A stretch of 64,000 nt of DNA, taken from positions 110,760-174,759 of the forward strand of contig SCOE01000009.1 in assembly GCA_005503065.1 (NCBI GenBank), given 5' to 3'. Position numbers and translations under genes: made by a program. Under the pieces are notes generated by a model. It was given only the letters and a program-made list of their open reading frames with translations. It was not told the DNA's origin and ran no database searches. The DNA comes from Comamonadaceae bacterium ALPHA2B (GTDB lineage: Bacteria; Pseudomonadota; Gammaproteobacteria; Burkholderiales; Burkholderiaceae_C). The stretch's first letter is position 1; every line of letters starts with the position of its first letter. This document shows, one piece after another, positions 55,151-63,887 of this stretch.

Positions 55151-56605
55151 TCAGAGCTTGATGCAGACGTTTTTCAGTTCGGTGTAGAACTCGAGCGAGT
55201 GCACCCCGCCTTCTCGGCCGATGCCCGATTGCTTAGCGCCGCCGAAGGGGGTGCGCAGGTCGCGTAGGAACCAGCTGTTCACCCACACCAGCCCGACGTG
55301 CATACGTTGGGCAAAGCGGTGCGCGCGCGCGAGATCGCGCGTCCAGACCGACGCCGCCAGACCGTAGGCGTTGTCGTTGGCCTTGCCGAGCACCTCGTCT
55401 TCGGTGTCGAAGGGGGCGATGTGGCAGCAAGGGCCGAAGACCTCTTCGCGCACCACGCGCGCCGTCTCGGGCACGCCAGTCCAGATGGTCGGCTCGATCC
55501 AGTTGCCGCCGTCGAGCGCGCCGCCCATCCGCGGCACGCCGCCGCCGGTGACAACCGTGGCACCCTCGGCGCGCGCAAGCTCGTAGTACGAGAGCACCTT
55601 GGCTTGATGCTCCTTGCTGATCAACGGGCCCATGCCTGTGGCGGCGTCTTCCGGACGGCCCAGCTTCAACCCCTTGGCGCCCTGGCTCAGCGCGGCAACG
55701 AAGCGCTCGAACAGCGGCCGCTCGACGTAGACACGCTCGGTGCCCAGGCACACCTGGCCGCAGTTGGCGAACACCGAGCGCATCGTGCCCTCGATGGCGG
55801 CATCGAAGTCGCAGTCGGCGAACACGATCGCGGCGTTCTTGCCGCCCATCTCCAGGCTCACCGGCCGCGCACCCTTGGCGGCCGCCTTCATGATGACCTC
55901 GCCGGTGCGCGTCTCGCCGGTGAAGGTGATGGCATCGACGCCCGGGTGCGTGGTGACGAACTCGCCGGCCGAGTCGGGCCCAAAGCCGTGGACGACGTTG
56001 TACACACCACGCGGAATGCCGGCCGCGTTCATCACCTCGCCCAGCAGCGAGGCCGTCTGCGGCGTCTCCTCCGAGGGCTTCACGACGACTGCGTTGCCGC
56101 AGGCCAGCGCCGGGCCGACCTTCCAGGTCATCAGTAGCAGGGGCAGGTTCCAGGGGCAGATCACGCCGACCACGCCCACCGGCGTGCGGTGGCCGTAGTT
56201 GATGGCGCCGCGGCCGTCGGGCGTGGCCATCTCGAAGAACTCGCTCGGCACGTTCTTCACGACGTCGGCGAAGATCTTGAAGTTCGCCGCCCCGCGCGGG
56301 ATGTCGATGTGGCGCGCCAGGCTCATCGGCTTGCCGGTGTCCTCGCATTCGGCGGCGAGGAATTCGTCGAAGCGCTGGGTGATGCCGTCGGCGACCGCGT
56401 ACAGCCGCTCGACGCGCTCGGCGACAGTCATGCGCCCCCAGGGTCCGGACAGCGCGGCGCGCGCCGCCGTCACGGCCGCATCCACGTCGGTGCGGCCGGC
56501 CTCGCTGACCTGTGCGATGAGCTCGCCGGTGAGCGGCGAGCGCTTGTCGAAATGCTTGGTGCCGGCCGAATACTCGCCGTCGATGAAATTTCGAATCTGC
56601 TTCAT
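55151..56605 (-). CDS. dmpC: 2-hydroxymuconic semialdehyde dehydrogenase
   Basis: A 484-residue aldehyde dehydrogenase. ATG 56605 (MKQIRNFIDGEY) is the family start; the longer frame overlaps the upstream gene. Catalytic Cys286 is in NCGQVCLGT and Glu252 in LEMGGKN. Length and sequence agree with DmpC/XylG. It oxidises the ring-cleavage semialdehyde to 2-hydroxymuconate, starting the oxalocrotonate branch. Confidence 0.94.
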   Translation of the reverse strand: MKQIRNFIDGEYSAGTKHFDKRSPLTGELIAQVSEAGRTDVDAAVTAARAALSGPWGRMTVAERVERLYAVADGITQRFDEFLAAECEDTGKPMSLARHIDIPRGAANFKIFADVVKNVPSEFFEMATPDGRGAINYGHRTPVGVVGVICPWNLPLLLMTWKVGPALACGNAVVVKPSEETPQTASLLGEVMNAAGIPRGVYNVVHGFGPDSAGEFVTTHPGVDAITFTGETRTGEVIMKAAAKGARPVSLEMGGKNAAIVFADCDFDAAIEGTMRSVFANCGQVCLGTERVYVERPLFERFVAALSQGAKGLKLGRPEDAATGMGPLISKEHQAKVLSYYELARAEGATVVTGGGVPRMGGALDGGNWIEPTIWTGVPETARVVREEVFGPCCHIAPFDTEDEVLGKANDNAYGLAASVWTRDLARAHRFAQRMHVGLVWVNSWFLRDLRTPFGGAKQSGIGREGGVHSLEFYTELKNVCIKL

Positions 56606-56612
56606 GGCTATC

Positions 56613-57047
56613 TCACAAACCGATGGCGGCCAAGCCAGCGCGCGCGCAATCCTCGTCCTGCTCGGCCGACCCGCCGGACACGCCAATGCCGCCGATCACC
56701 AGCCCGTCCTCGAAGATCGGCAGGCCGCCGCCGAACATCACGACGCCAGGCCGCTCGTTCAGGCCGGCACGCAGCAGTTCGTCGCCGGACACCACGTCCT
56801 TCCAACCCGACGTTGGAAAACCGAAGCCGGCGGCGGTGCCGGCCTTGTCGATGGCGATGCCGATCGAGTGGTTGAAGGAACCGTTCATGCGCAGGAAGGC
56901 CGTGAGCCGGCCGGCACCGTCGGTGACCGCGACGTTCATGCGCAAGCCGAGCGCGGCCGCATGCTCGACCGCGCCCCGCGCCGCCGCGGCGGCGGCGTCG
57001 GTGGTGATGGCGCGCTGCGGCACGCTGTTCACTCGGGTGCTGTCCAT
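56613..57047 (-). CDS. GlcG/HbpS-type heme-binding domain protein
   Basis: A 144-residue protein of the GlcG/HbpS (DUF336) family with AVTDGAGRLTAFLRMNG and the glycine-rich VIGGIGVSGGSAEQDEDCA end. Such genes accompany several meta-cleavage and glycolate operons; their function is not firmly known. It lies between dmpB and dmpC with 14- and 7-base gaps, so it is part of the operon. Confidence 0.88.
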   Translation of the reverse strand: MDSTRVNSVPQRAITTDAAAAAARGAVEHAAALGLRMNVAVTDGAGRLTAFLRMNGSFNHSIGIAIDKAGTAAGFGFPTSGWKDVVSGDELLRAGLNERPGVVMFGGGLPIFEDGLVIGGIGVSGGSAEQDEDCARAGLAAIGL

Positions 57048-57061
57048 GCTGGCGCTTTCGC

Positions 57062-58006
57062 TCAGGTGTAGGCTTCGGTGAACGAAGGCGTGGCTTCGCC
57101 GGTGTGGAAGAAGATGCCACGCCACAGGTTCTCTTCGGTCCATGTGTTCACCGGGCGGTCGGGCTGTGCCAGGTAGCCCAGGCCGGCGAAGGTCTCGTTG
57201 CGGTTGCCGCTGGGGTCGAAGAAGTAGATCGTCTGGCCGCGCGTGATGCCGTGGCGCGTGGGCGTCACGTCGATCTTGACCTTGTTCTTGGCCATCACAT
57301 CGGCGGCCTTGAGCACCTCCTCCCACGAGTCGAGGAAGAACGAGGCGTGGTGGATGCCCGCCGTCGGGCCGGGCAGGAAGGCGATGTCGTGCGGCTTGGT
57401 CGCGCGGAACATGAACGCCGCGGCCTGGAACGCGCCGCCGGGGCCGACGAGGATCTGCTCGCTGAGGTAGAAGTCCAGGCACTCCTTGAAGAACTTGCAG
57501 TTCTCGGCGACCTTGTTGACGCCGGCCTCGGGGTTGAGCTCGCACACCAGCGCCACGTGGTCCAGCCACTTCGAGCCGGCACCCTTGAGGTCGTCCGGCC
57601 AGGGATCGGGGTTCTCAGAGCCGACCGCGGTGCCCACGCATTCCTTCATCGCGTACAGCCGCATCTCGTGCCCGCTGGGCATCTTGAACTGCAGCATCCG
57701 CCCGGTGGACGGCAGCGTGCCTTCGTGCAGCATCGTGGTCTTCACGCCGGCGGCTTCGATGCGCTTTTGCAGCGCATCCAGGTCGGCGTCGTGCTCGACC
57801 TTGTAGGCCACGTGGTCCATGCCGGCGGAGTCGGCCTTCTTCAGCTGCACCGAGTACTTGTCCCACTCGTCCCAGCACTTCAGGTACACGTTGCCGGCCT
57901 TGTCCTCCATGGTCTTCTTCATGCCCAGCACGTTCTCGTAGTGCTTCACGGCCGCAGCCATGTCCATCACCTTCAGGCTCACGTGCCCGATTCGCATCAC
58001 ACCCAT
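57062..58006 (-). CDS. dmpB: Catechol 2,3-dioxygenase
   Basis: A 314-residue type I extradiol enzyme. The iron ligands are probably His150 (WLDHVAL), His220 (GIHHASF) and Glu271 (GNRNETF), matching His153, His214 and Glu265 of Xyl[19 protein letters not shown] is the family signature region. It cleaves catechol next to the hydroxyls to 2-hydroxymuconic semialdehyde. The start is two bases after the ferredoxin stop. Confidence 0.95.
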   Translation of the reverse strand: MGVMRIGHVSLKVMDMAAAVKHYENVLGMKKTMEDKAGNVYLKCWDEWDKYSVQLKKADSAGMDHVAYKVEHDADLDALQKRIEAAGVKTTMLHEGTLPSTGRMLQFKMPSGHEMRLYAMKECVGTAVGSENPDPWPDDLKGAGSKWLDHVALVCELNPEAGVNKVAENCKFFKECLDFYLSEQILVGPGGAFQAAAFMFRATKPHDIAFLPGPTAGIHHASFFLDSWEEVLKAADVMAKNKVKIDVTPTRHGITRGQTIYFFDPSGNRNETFAGLGYLAQPDRPVNTWTEENLWRGIFFHTGEATPSFTEAYT

Positions 58007-58007
58007 T

Positions 58008-58391
58008 TCAAGTCTCCTTGGTTGCGTGAATTAGCGAGGCGTCCGGACCGCGCGCGGCACCAGTTGCACCCCAATTGAAGGTAAGCGCCTTCCTCAGCTT
58101 GCCTACCACGTCGACTTCCACACTTGATACCGGCGTCACCCGGCAGGCCAGGCAGATGCCCTTCGCCTCGTCGTCTTCCGACACATGGGTCCGGCTCATT
58201 GGGCCGATGCAGCGGACCTGCCCGACCGGTACGCTGATCCTGCACACGCCGCAGCCGCCGCTCAGGCATCCAACCGGAATGCCCTTACGGCCGATGCGGG
58301 CCATGCCCTGCAACAAGGTTTCCGTCTCGCCGCAGGCGTAGGTTTCGCCCGTCTGGACGATCCGCACGTTGTGCCTTACGCCGCTCGTCAT
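58008..58391 (-). CDS. dmpQ: Plant-type [2Fe-2S] ferredoxin (DmpQ/XylT-like)
   Basis: A 127-residue ferredoxin. The cluster cysteines are Cys42, Cys47, Cys50 and Cys80 (CLSGGCGVC and GICLAC). DmpQ/XylT proteins reactivate catechol 2,3-dioxygenase by re-reducing its iron, and the gene lies directly before dmpB. Its own reductase is not adjacent. A role as electron carrier for an oxygenase is less likely but possible. Confidence 0.88.
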   Translation of the reverse strand: MTSGVRHNVRIVQTGETYACGETETLLQGMARIGRKGIPVGCLSGGCGVCRISVPVGQVRCIGPMSRTHVSEDDEAKGICLACRVTPVSSVEVDVVGKLRKALTFNWGATGAARGPDASLIHATKET

Positions 58392-58401
58392 GCAACCTTC
58401 C

Positions 58402-59253
58402 TCAGGCGGCATCCGCCTCGGCCAGGAAGTTGCCGACCAGCTTTGCAAAGCGTGCCGCATGTTCGATCTGCGTCCAGTGACCGCAGCGGCCGAACACATG
58501 CAGCTGGGAGCGGGAGATCCACTGCGACAGCGTGATCGAGTTCGACACTGGAAGGACCTGGTCCTCACGTCCGTGAATGATGAGGGTCTCGTGCGGCAGC
58601 TTGCGGATGTCTTCCTCGCGGCTGGCCAACGCCTCCACCCAGCGCTGCCGGGGGGCGGGGAACATGGCCGAGTAGGATTCATGAAAGCCAGGTTGGATGC
58701 TCGCCTCGTAACGCAGCTGGGCCAGCTCGTCGGTGACCAGGTTCCGGTCGAATGCAAACCAGTCCATCACCTTGCGCATGCTTTCGAACGAGGGCTCGTA
58801 GCCCCAAACCGCGTCGAGCGCGGGCGTGATCGGGAAGCTGACGCCGGCCGCACCCATCAACACCAGGCGACGCACTCGCTGCGGGTGGCGGATCGCGAGC
58901 GCCAGCGACAACGCGCCGCCGAAGGAATTGCCAACCAGATCGACCTTCGGGAGATCGAGGGCATCTAGGAGACCGATCGCCTGTGCCACCCAGTTGTCCA
59001 TCGAGTACACCGCGCCCGCGGGCCGATCAGTGAAACCAAAACCCGCCATGTCGGGCGCAATCACCCTGCGTTCGCGCGCCAGGACCGGCATCACCAGTCG
59101 CCAATTTGCGAACGCGCTGACGCCCGGCCCCGACCCGTGGATCATCAACACCGGGAAGCCTGCGCCTTGGTCGTGGTAATTGGTGCGCAGCCCTGCAGCG
59201 ACGATGCTCTTGGAGATCTCGGGGGACTGGTCCATGATCAGTGAATCATTCAT
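58402..59253 (-). CDS. dmpD: 2-hydroxymuconic semialdehyde hydrolase
   Basis: A 283-residue alpha/beta hydrolase with the oxyanion loop HGSGPG, nucleophile Ser110 in GNSFGG, Asp in HGREDQVLP and His in RCGHWTQIEH. ATG 59253 is taken as start; an in-frame ATG at 59235 is an alternative. It provides the hydrolytic branch used for ketone ring-fission products. It is the first gene of the meta operon and faces the GntR gene across 130 bases. Confidence 0.9.
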   Translation of the reverse strand: MNDSLIMDQSPEISKSIVAAGLRTNYHDQGAGFPVLMIHGSGPGVSAFANWRLVMPVLARERRVIAPDMAGFGFTDRPAGAVYSMDNWVAQAIGLLDALDLPKVDLVGNSFGGALSLALAIRHPQRVRRLVLMGAAGVSFPITPALDAVWGYEPSFESMRKVMDWFAFDRNLVTDELAQLRYEASIQPGFHESYSAMFPAPRQRWVEALASREEDIRKLPHETLIIHGREDQVLPVSNSITLSQWISRSQLHVFGRCGHWTQIEHAARFAKLVGNFLAEADAA

Positions 59254-59325
59254 AAAGTCTCGACATTGTCGGTAATCTCTGTATTTCCCATGTAGGTTAG
59301 AACCCTTATAGTCTGTCGAGATTTT
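59254..59325. promoter_or_regulatory. Divergent control region with a 12-base inverted repeat
   Basis: Between dmpD and the GntR gene, AAAGTCTCGACA (59254-59265) and TGTCGAGATTTT (59314-59325) form an inverted repeat with one mismatch and a 48-base spacer. One arm abuts the dmpD start, the other lies about 60 bases before the GntR start. This suits two operator half-sites of a looping or dimer-of-dimers repressor. No confident -35/-10 pair was found. Confidence 0.5.
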
Positions 59326-59383
59326 TGTGAGATACACTCGTTATACAGGGCAACTCTCGTCTTTGACTCCCGTAGGCAATCGC

Positions 59384-60082
59384 ATGGACATGGAACTCGA
59401 GGCGCCAGCCTCCACGGAGGATGCGCCACGGACATTGATCGAGTCCGCCTACCGCAAGCTGCGGCGGGACATCATTGACGGTCGTCTCAAGCCCGACGAA
59501 AAGCTGAGGGTCGAGCACCTCAAGAGTTCATACCAAGTCAGTTCGGGGACGTTGCGTGAGGCGCTTGCCTTGCTGGTTTCAGACTCCCTGGTGGTGTCGC
59601 ATGGCCAACGTGGCTTTCGCGTCACGCCGATGTCGTTGATGGACCTGGAGGACGTGACGCGACTTCGCGTCCTGCTGGAGACCGAGGCGATGCGGGAAAG
59701 CATCCGCACCGGCAAGGACGACTGGGAGGCCGGGCTTGTTAGTGCATTCCACAAGCTGACATTGGCCGAGCAGCGCTTGCGCGTCGATGCGACCCGCAGC
59801 TTCGACGATTGGGAGTCATGCAACCGGCAGTTCCACGAGGCGCTTGTCGCAGCCTGCCGTTCGCGGTGGCTGCTGCGCATGCGACAGGTGCTTTATCAGC
59901 AGTCTGAGCGCTACCGCCGCATCTCGGCTACGCAGGGGCCGCCGCCGGTGGATGTGCACGACGAGCACACCGCGATCTTTGAGGCCGCTCTGGGCCGAAA
60001 GGCGGAAGTGGCGTGTGCGTTGCTGACAACCCACATCCACCGCGCCCTTTCCGTCATCAGCAAGAGCCATCTGCTGCGCTGA
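59384..60082 (+). CDS. GntR family regulator (FadR/FCD type) of the meta operon
   Basis: A 232-residue regulator with an N-terminal winged helix (about 20-85, YRKLRRDIIDGRLKPDEKLR and VSSGTLREALALL) and a C-terminal all-helical FCD domain with metal/ligand His residues (RQFHEALV, HDEHTAIFEA). ATG 59384 is preferred over the upstream frame start at 59327, which lies in the control region. Divergent placement to dmpD suggests repression of the catechol operon, as AphS does in Comamonas (family knowledge). Confidence 0.9.
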   Translation: MDMELEAPASTEDAPRTLIESAYRKLRRDIIDGRLKPDEKLRVEHLKSSYQVSSGTLREALALLVSDSLVVSHGQRGFRVTPMSLMDLEDVTRLRVLLETEAMRESIRTGKDDWEAGLVSAFHKLTLAEQRLRVDATRSFDDWESCNRQFHEALVAACRSRWLLRMRQVLYQQSERYRRISATQGPPPVDVHDEHTAIFEAALGRKAEVACALLTTHIHRALSVISKSHLLR

Positions 60083-60116
60083 ACATCGCGCTGCGACAAC
60101 GTTACGGGAGATCACG

Positions 60117-61337
60117 ATGGGAAGCGACTCGCCGGTCGGGCCTGTACTCATGCTGGGAGGAGGCCTGGCGGCCATTTCATTCGTCACCACGCTGCGCGGC
60201 AACGGCTTTGCGGGGGAGGTGTGCGTCGTCGAGACGGAAGCCGAGCCGCCGTACGATCGCCCGCCTTTGTCGAAGGATTTCCAGCGCGAGGGCGATTCCG
60301 AGAAGATCCGCCTCGACATCAGCCGCGCTCCGAACGTCGAGTGGATGCGGGGCCGCACCGCAACGGCCATCGACACACGCCAGCGGCGCGTGCGCCTGAC
60401 CGACGGCACCGAACTCGGCTACGCCACCCTCGTGTTCGCCACCGGCGCCCGGCCGCGCGAGATTCCGGCTCTCCGGGATGCAGGCGTTCCGCTGTTCACG
60501 CTGCGCACTCTCGAAGACGCACGCCGCATCCGCGCCGTGCTGGTTCCTGGGGCACGCTTGCTCGTCATTGGCGGCGGTGTGATCGGCCTTGAGCTCGCCG
60601 CCACCGCGCGCGGATTGGGCTGCGAGGTGACGGTTGTCGAAGCGGCGGACCGGTTGATGAACCGCTGCTGCCCGACGACGCTGTCGTCGCTGGTGGCTGA
60701 CTGCCACCGCGCGCACGGCGTCGACTTGCAGCTGAACACGCAGCTGAAGGGCGTCGACGGCGCGCGCGTCGCGCTCAGCGACGGGTCGACACTGGAGGTC
60801 GACGCGGTGATCCTTGGCATCGGCGTGGTCGCAAACGATGAACTTGCGCGCGCCGCTGGCATCGCCTGCGACGACGGTATCTTCGTCGACGCCTTCGGAC
60901 GCACCACCTGCCCTGGGGTGCTGGCCATCGGCGACGTCACACGCCAGCGCAACCCGCTCAGCGGCCGCTTCGAGCGCATCGAGACTTGGTCGAACGCGCA
61001 GAACCAGGGCGCTGCCGCCGCCCGCGCCCTGCTCTCCACGGAACCCGCGCCGTTCGTTGAGTTGCCCTGGTACTGGTCGGACCAGTTCGAGATGAAGATG
61101 CAGGTCGTCGGCTTGGCCGCCGGCGATGCGGAGATCGTCCGCGGCGTTCCGGCGAGCGGCGGCAAGTTCGCGCTTATCCAGGTGCGGCATGGGCGCGCGG
61201 TCGGCGTGGCCTGCGTCAACAACGCCCGCGAGTTCGCCTCGCTGAAGAAACTGCTGGCGCTGTCGCACCTGCCTGATGTCGCGGCGCTTGCTGATCCGTC
61301 AACCGACCTGCGCAAAATCATCCAGCGAGCGATCTAA
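60117..61337 (+). CDS. FAD-dependent ferredoxin reductase of a dioxygenase system
   Basis: A 406-residue NAD(P)H:ferredoxin reductase of the BphA4/AndAa type. The FAD motif is MLGGGLAA, then EAEPPYDRPPLSK, the NAD motif IGGGVIGLELAA and the C-terminal FAD contact VLAIGDVT. The WSDQFEMKMQVVGLA end is typical of oxygenase-coupled reductases. It follows the GntR gene by 34 bases. It is the only such reductase in the window and could serve the Rieske ferredoxin at 32862. Confidence 0.92.
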   Translation: MGSDSPVGPVLMLGGGLAAISFVTTLRGNGFAGEVCVVETEAEPPYDRPPLSKDFQREGDSEKIRLDISRAPNVEWMRGRTATAIDTRQRRVRLTDGTELGYATLVFATGARPREIPALRDAGVPLFTLRTLEDARRIRAVLVPGARLLVIGGGVIGLELAATARGLGCEVTVVEAADRLMNRCCPTTLSSLVADCHRAHGVDLQLNTQLKGVDGARVALSDGSTLEVDAVILGIGVVANDELARAAGIACDDGIFVDAFGRTTCPGVLAIGDVTRQRNPLSGRFERIETWSNAQNQGAAAARALLSTEPAPFVELPWYWSDQFEMKMQVVGLAAGDAEIVRGVPASGGKFALIQVRHGRAVGVACVNNAREFASLKKLLALSHLPDVAALADPSTDLRKIIQRAI

Positions 61338-61782
61338 CCTCTCGATAAACGCGAGCAGAGCGCCTCGACGGGATGGACTCTTAGTGCTGATCGTCCAGGT
61401 CCGAGTTCGTCCGGTGGCTGCGCAGGATTGACCAAGCAACTTGGCCCAGGGATGCGACCGGCCGTACCATCTTGACGGCGCGCCATCGAAGCGCAGTACT
61501 CATCGGGCGACCGCAGAGGCTTGGGCCGGTCGGCAGACACCCGCTCGACCAGTGATCGGAATTGCCAAGAGATTGCGAGACGGTCGTTCTACGCCCCGCG
61601 CACCACCCCTTCGCGCACTTGACTACAGGGCAACAGGAACAAGCGAGCGATCTAGGCTTGTGCTTGCGCAACTGACGACGGGCATCTACGCGCAGGCCTG
61701 CTAGCTCTCTGGCGCTGGCCGCTAGAGGAGACTCCGTCATCCTGGTCGTGTGCTTCGTGCGCCCGAGCAAGCGAGGGCCGGC
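61338..61782. other. Gene-poor stretch at the edge of mobile DNA
   Basis: No gene recognised. Open frames on both strands here have no family-like segments, and no terminator hairpin or repeat is evident. It separates the catabolic region from insertion-sequence and recombinase remains. Confidence 0.5.
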
Positions 61783-61983
61783 GTGCTGCGCCGACAGGTG
61801 TATCTAGCCGGATTTGCGGCCAGCCGCAGCAACGCGCTCAAGCCGCTGTACCTGGCCCTGCGGGCCAAGGGGTTTGCCAGCACTCAGGCCTTCATCATCC
61901 TCGGGCGCAAGTTGCTCAGGGGCATTCGCTATCTGGAGAGGCACCCAATTGTTCGATCCGACGCGCTTGCTGCCGAAAAATAG
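61783..61983 (+). pseudogene. IS110-family transposase C-terminal fragment
   Basis: The frame VLRRQVYLAGFAASRSN and then LYLALRAKGFASTQAFIILGR (in part) resembles the C-terminal end of IS110/IS1111 transposases, where the second domain carries a conserved SGG-loop followed by such a helix. The rest of the gene is missing. Assignment is from pattern memory. Confidence 0.55.
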
Positions 61984-62145
61984 TTTGCAAGAACCATAGA
62001 ACCTCAGACAGTTCATATTCCCTCCGGAAACGCATCCGCTTGAATCGGAAGATAGTGCCACCGCAACGCTCTTCGCGAGATTCCGGTTCGTGTCTACATT
62101 TCGAATGTGCGCGCCGAAAGCACCTCCGACATACCCAGCGCGCCA

Positions 62146-62343
62146 TCACTCGCGGTTGCGGCCCTCGCCTCCATCGCCCCAGAATCCCCGCATGGCCTTC
62201 AACCGCTCATCACGCTCCGTTGTCAAATACAAAGATGTCGTGCCAACGGAGGCGTGCCCCAGGTTGTTCTGAACCACCTGAATCGGTACCGGCGGCCGCC
62301 CTGCCCTTCCCTGCAACGCATGCGAGCCATGCGAATGCCGCCT
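62146..62343 (-). pseudogene. Tyrosine recombinase/integrase C-terminal fragment
   Basis: The frame reads HRRHSHGSHALQ, then VPIQVVQNNLGHASVGTTSL followed by YL, the HxxR, LGH and Tyr boxes of a phage-type integrase. The preceding frame is not protein-like, so only the last 60 or so residues survive. It runs opposite to the intact recombinase that follows. Confidence 0.7.
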
Positions 62344-62490
62344 ATGGCCCACAGTACATAGGAGGCACTGTATCCCGCACCCGCCTATGCCGAGTTGGCG
62401 CGCCCTCCCTAAGGTTTCCCAGTCAATCGCCGACGCCAGCGGGACATAGTCTTTCTCCTTCCAAGTCAACCAGTTTGGAAGGAGAACGTC

Positions 62491-63729
62491 ATGGCACAGC
62501 CTCTCGAGCCTTCGTGGTCGTTGGCTCACCCGGTCGAAGGACCCCTGGTGGCGCGCATCAAGACCTTTACATCCCGAATGATGGAGCAGGGCTATGCTGC
62601 CTCCTCGGTTCATGTCGACACGCGCCTGATTGCTGACTTCAGTCGATGGCTCAAGGAAGTGGATGTCGCGCTACCGCAGATCACGCCAGGACACGTCGAT
62701 CAGTACCTGAAGTATCGCGTCCATCATCGACGTCCACGAGAAGGCGATCTGCTGGCCCTGACCAGGCTGCTGACCTTGCTGCGCGAAGAGGGAGATATTG
62801 CGCCGGTCGAGAGCTTGCCAATCGAAGCCTCCCCCGCCGATCAACTCGTAGAGAAATTCGCCGGATACCTGCGCAAGGAGCGTTCACTCGTCCCAAATAC
62901 GATTCGTGCCTATGTACCGGTCGCCAGGCGCTTTCTCGCCGAGCGATTCGGAAGCGGGGTGGCGAACCTTCGAGAGCTATCGGCCAGCGACGTCGTCGCG
63001 TTCGTGCGGCGCGTGGCAGCGAGCCACCACCCGCGCTACGCAAAAACCATGACGAGCGCGCTGCGCTCGTTTCTGCAGTTTGCCCGCTACCGCGGTGATC
63101 TCACTTCAGACCTGGCCGCGGCGATCCCCGCAGTTGCAAATTGGTCGCAAACATCGATTCCCCGCGCGATTGCGCCCGACCATGCGAGGGCGATTCTCGC
63201 CCACTGCGACATCCAGACCGCAGTTGGCCGTCGCGATCACGCGATCCTCTTGCTGCTCGCCCGCCTGGGTCTAAGAGCGTGCGAGATCTGCGAATTGAAG
63301 CTTGAAGACATGGATTGGGAGGCTGGACAGCTGCGGGTGCGCGGCAAGGGGGGCCGTGAGTGCCAGTTGCCGTTGCCAGCGGAAGTCGGCGATTCGATCG
63401 CAAGCTACCTGCAGCATGGACGTCCAAGCAGCACCGATCGCCATTTGTTCTTGCGGGCGCGAGCGCCTATTCGGGAGCTGCAACCGCCTCAGGCAATTGG
63501 CGCGATCGTGACGGCAGCGTTCGAGCGAGCAGGCATCGAGTCTTCGCGCAAGGGAGCGCATCAGTTTCGGCATGCCCTTGCCACACAGATGCTCAATCAT
63601 GGAGCCTCGCTGGCGGAGATCGGCAAGGTTCTACGTCATCGCACCCTGCAGACCACCACGATCTATGCGAAGGTAGACCTGACAGCGTTGCGCGCGCTGG
63701 CGCTGCCTTGGCCGGGAGCTGCGTCATGA
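62491..63729 (+). CDS. Tyrosine recombinase, XerC/D-like, first of a RIT-like tandem
   Basis: A 412-residue site-specific recombinase with a SAM-like N-terminal domain (115-205) after an extra N-terminal module, and a catalytic domain holding Arg262, Lys286, His357, Arg360, His383 and Tyr392, all six expected residues. An AAGGAG site precedes the ATG. Its stop overlaps the start of another recombinase gene. Overlapping recombinase genes are the mark of RIT (recombinase in trio) elements. Confidence 0.92.
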   Translation: MAQPLEPSWSLAHPVEGPLVARIKTFTSRMMEQGYAASSVHVDTRLIADFSRWLKEVDVALPQITPGHVDQYLKYRVHHRRPREGDLLALTRLLTLLREEGDIAPVESLPIEASPADQLVEKFAGYLRKERSLVPNTIRAYVPVARRFLAERFGSGVANLRELSASDVVAFVRRVAASHHPRYAKTMTSALRSFLQFARYRGDLTSDLAAAIPAVANWSQTSIPRAIAPDHARAILAHCDIQTAVGRRDHAILLLLARLGLRACEICELKLEDMDWEAGQLRVRGKGGRECQLPLPAEVGDSIASYLQHGRPSSTDRHLFLRARAPIRELQPPQAIGAIVTAAFERAGIESSRKGAHQFRHALATQMLNHGASLAEIGKVLRHRTLQTTTIYAKVDLTALRALALPWPGAAS

Positions 63730-63887
63730 ACCCGCTGCGCGAGGCCATGCAAGACTACCTCGCCATGCGGCGGGAGCTCGGCTTCAAGATGTATGAAGCG
63801 GGCCTGAAGCTACCTCGGTTCATTGAATTTTTGGAGCAGAGAAAGGCACCCCATATCACCGTGGCATTGGCCCTCGAATGGGCCCAG
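63726..63887 (+). pseudogene. Second tyrosine recombinase, 5' part, interrupted by an IS end
   Basis: From ATG 63726, overlapping the previous stop, the frame reads MNPLREAMQDYLAMRRELGF and continues as a recombinase N-terminal domain (FIEFLEQRKAPHIT) to ALALEWAQ. There it meets an insertion-sequence-like end at 63888. The rest of the gene should lie beyond the window, on the far side of the insertion. Confidence 0.75.

Noticed and set aside
61381..61770. 129-residue minus-strand open frame after the ferredoxin reductase
   Set aside because: No recognisable family, no ribosome site, and its neighbours are mobile-element scraps.
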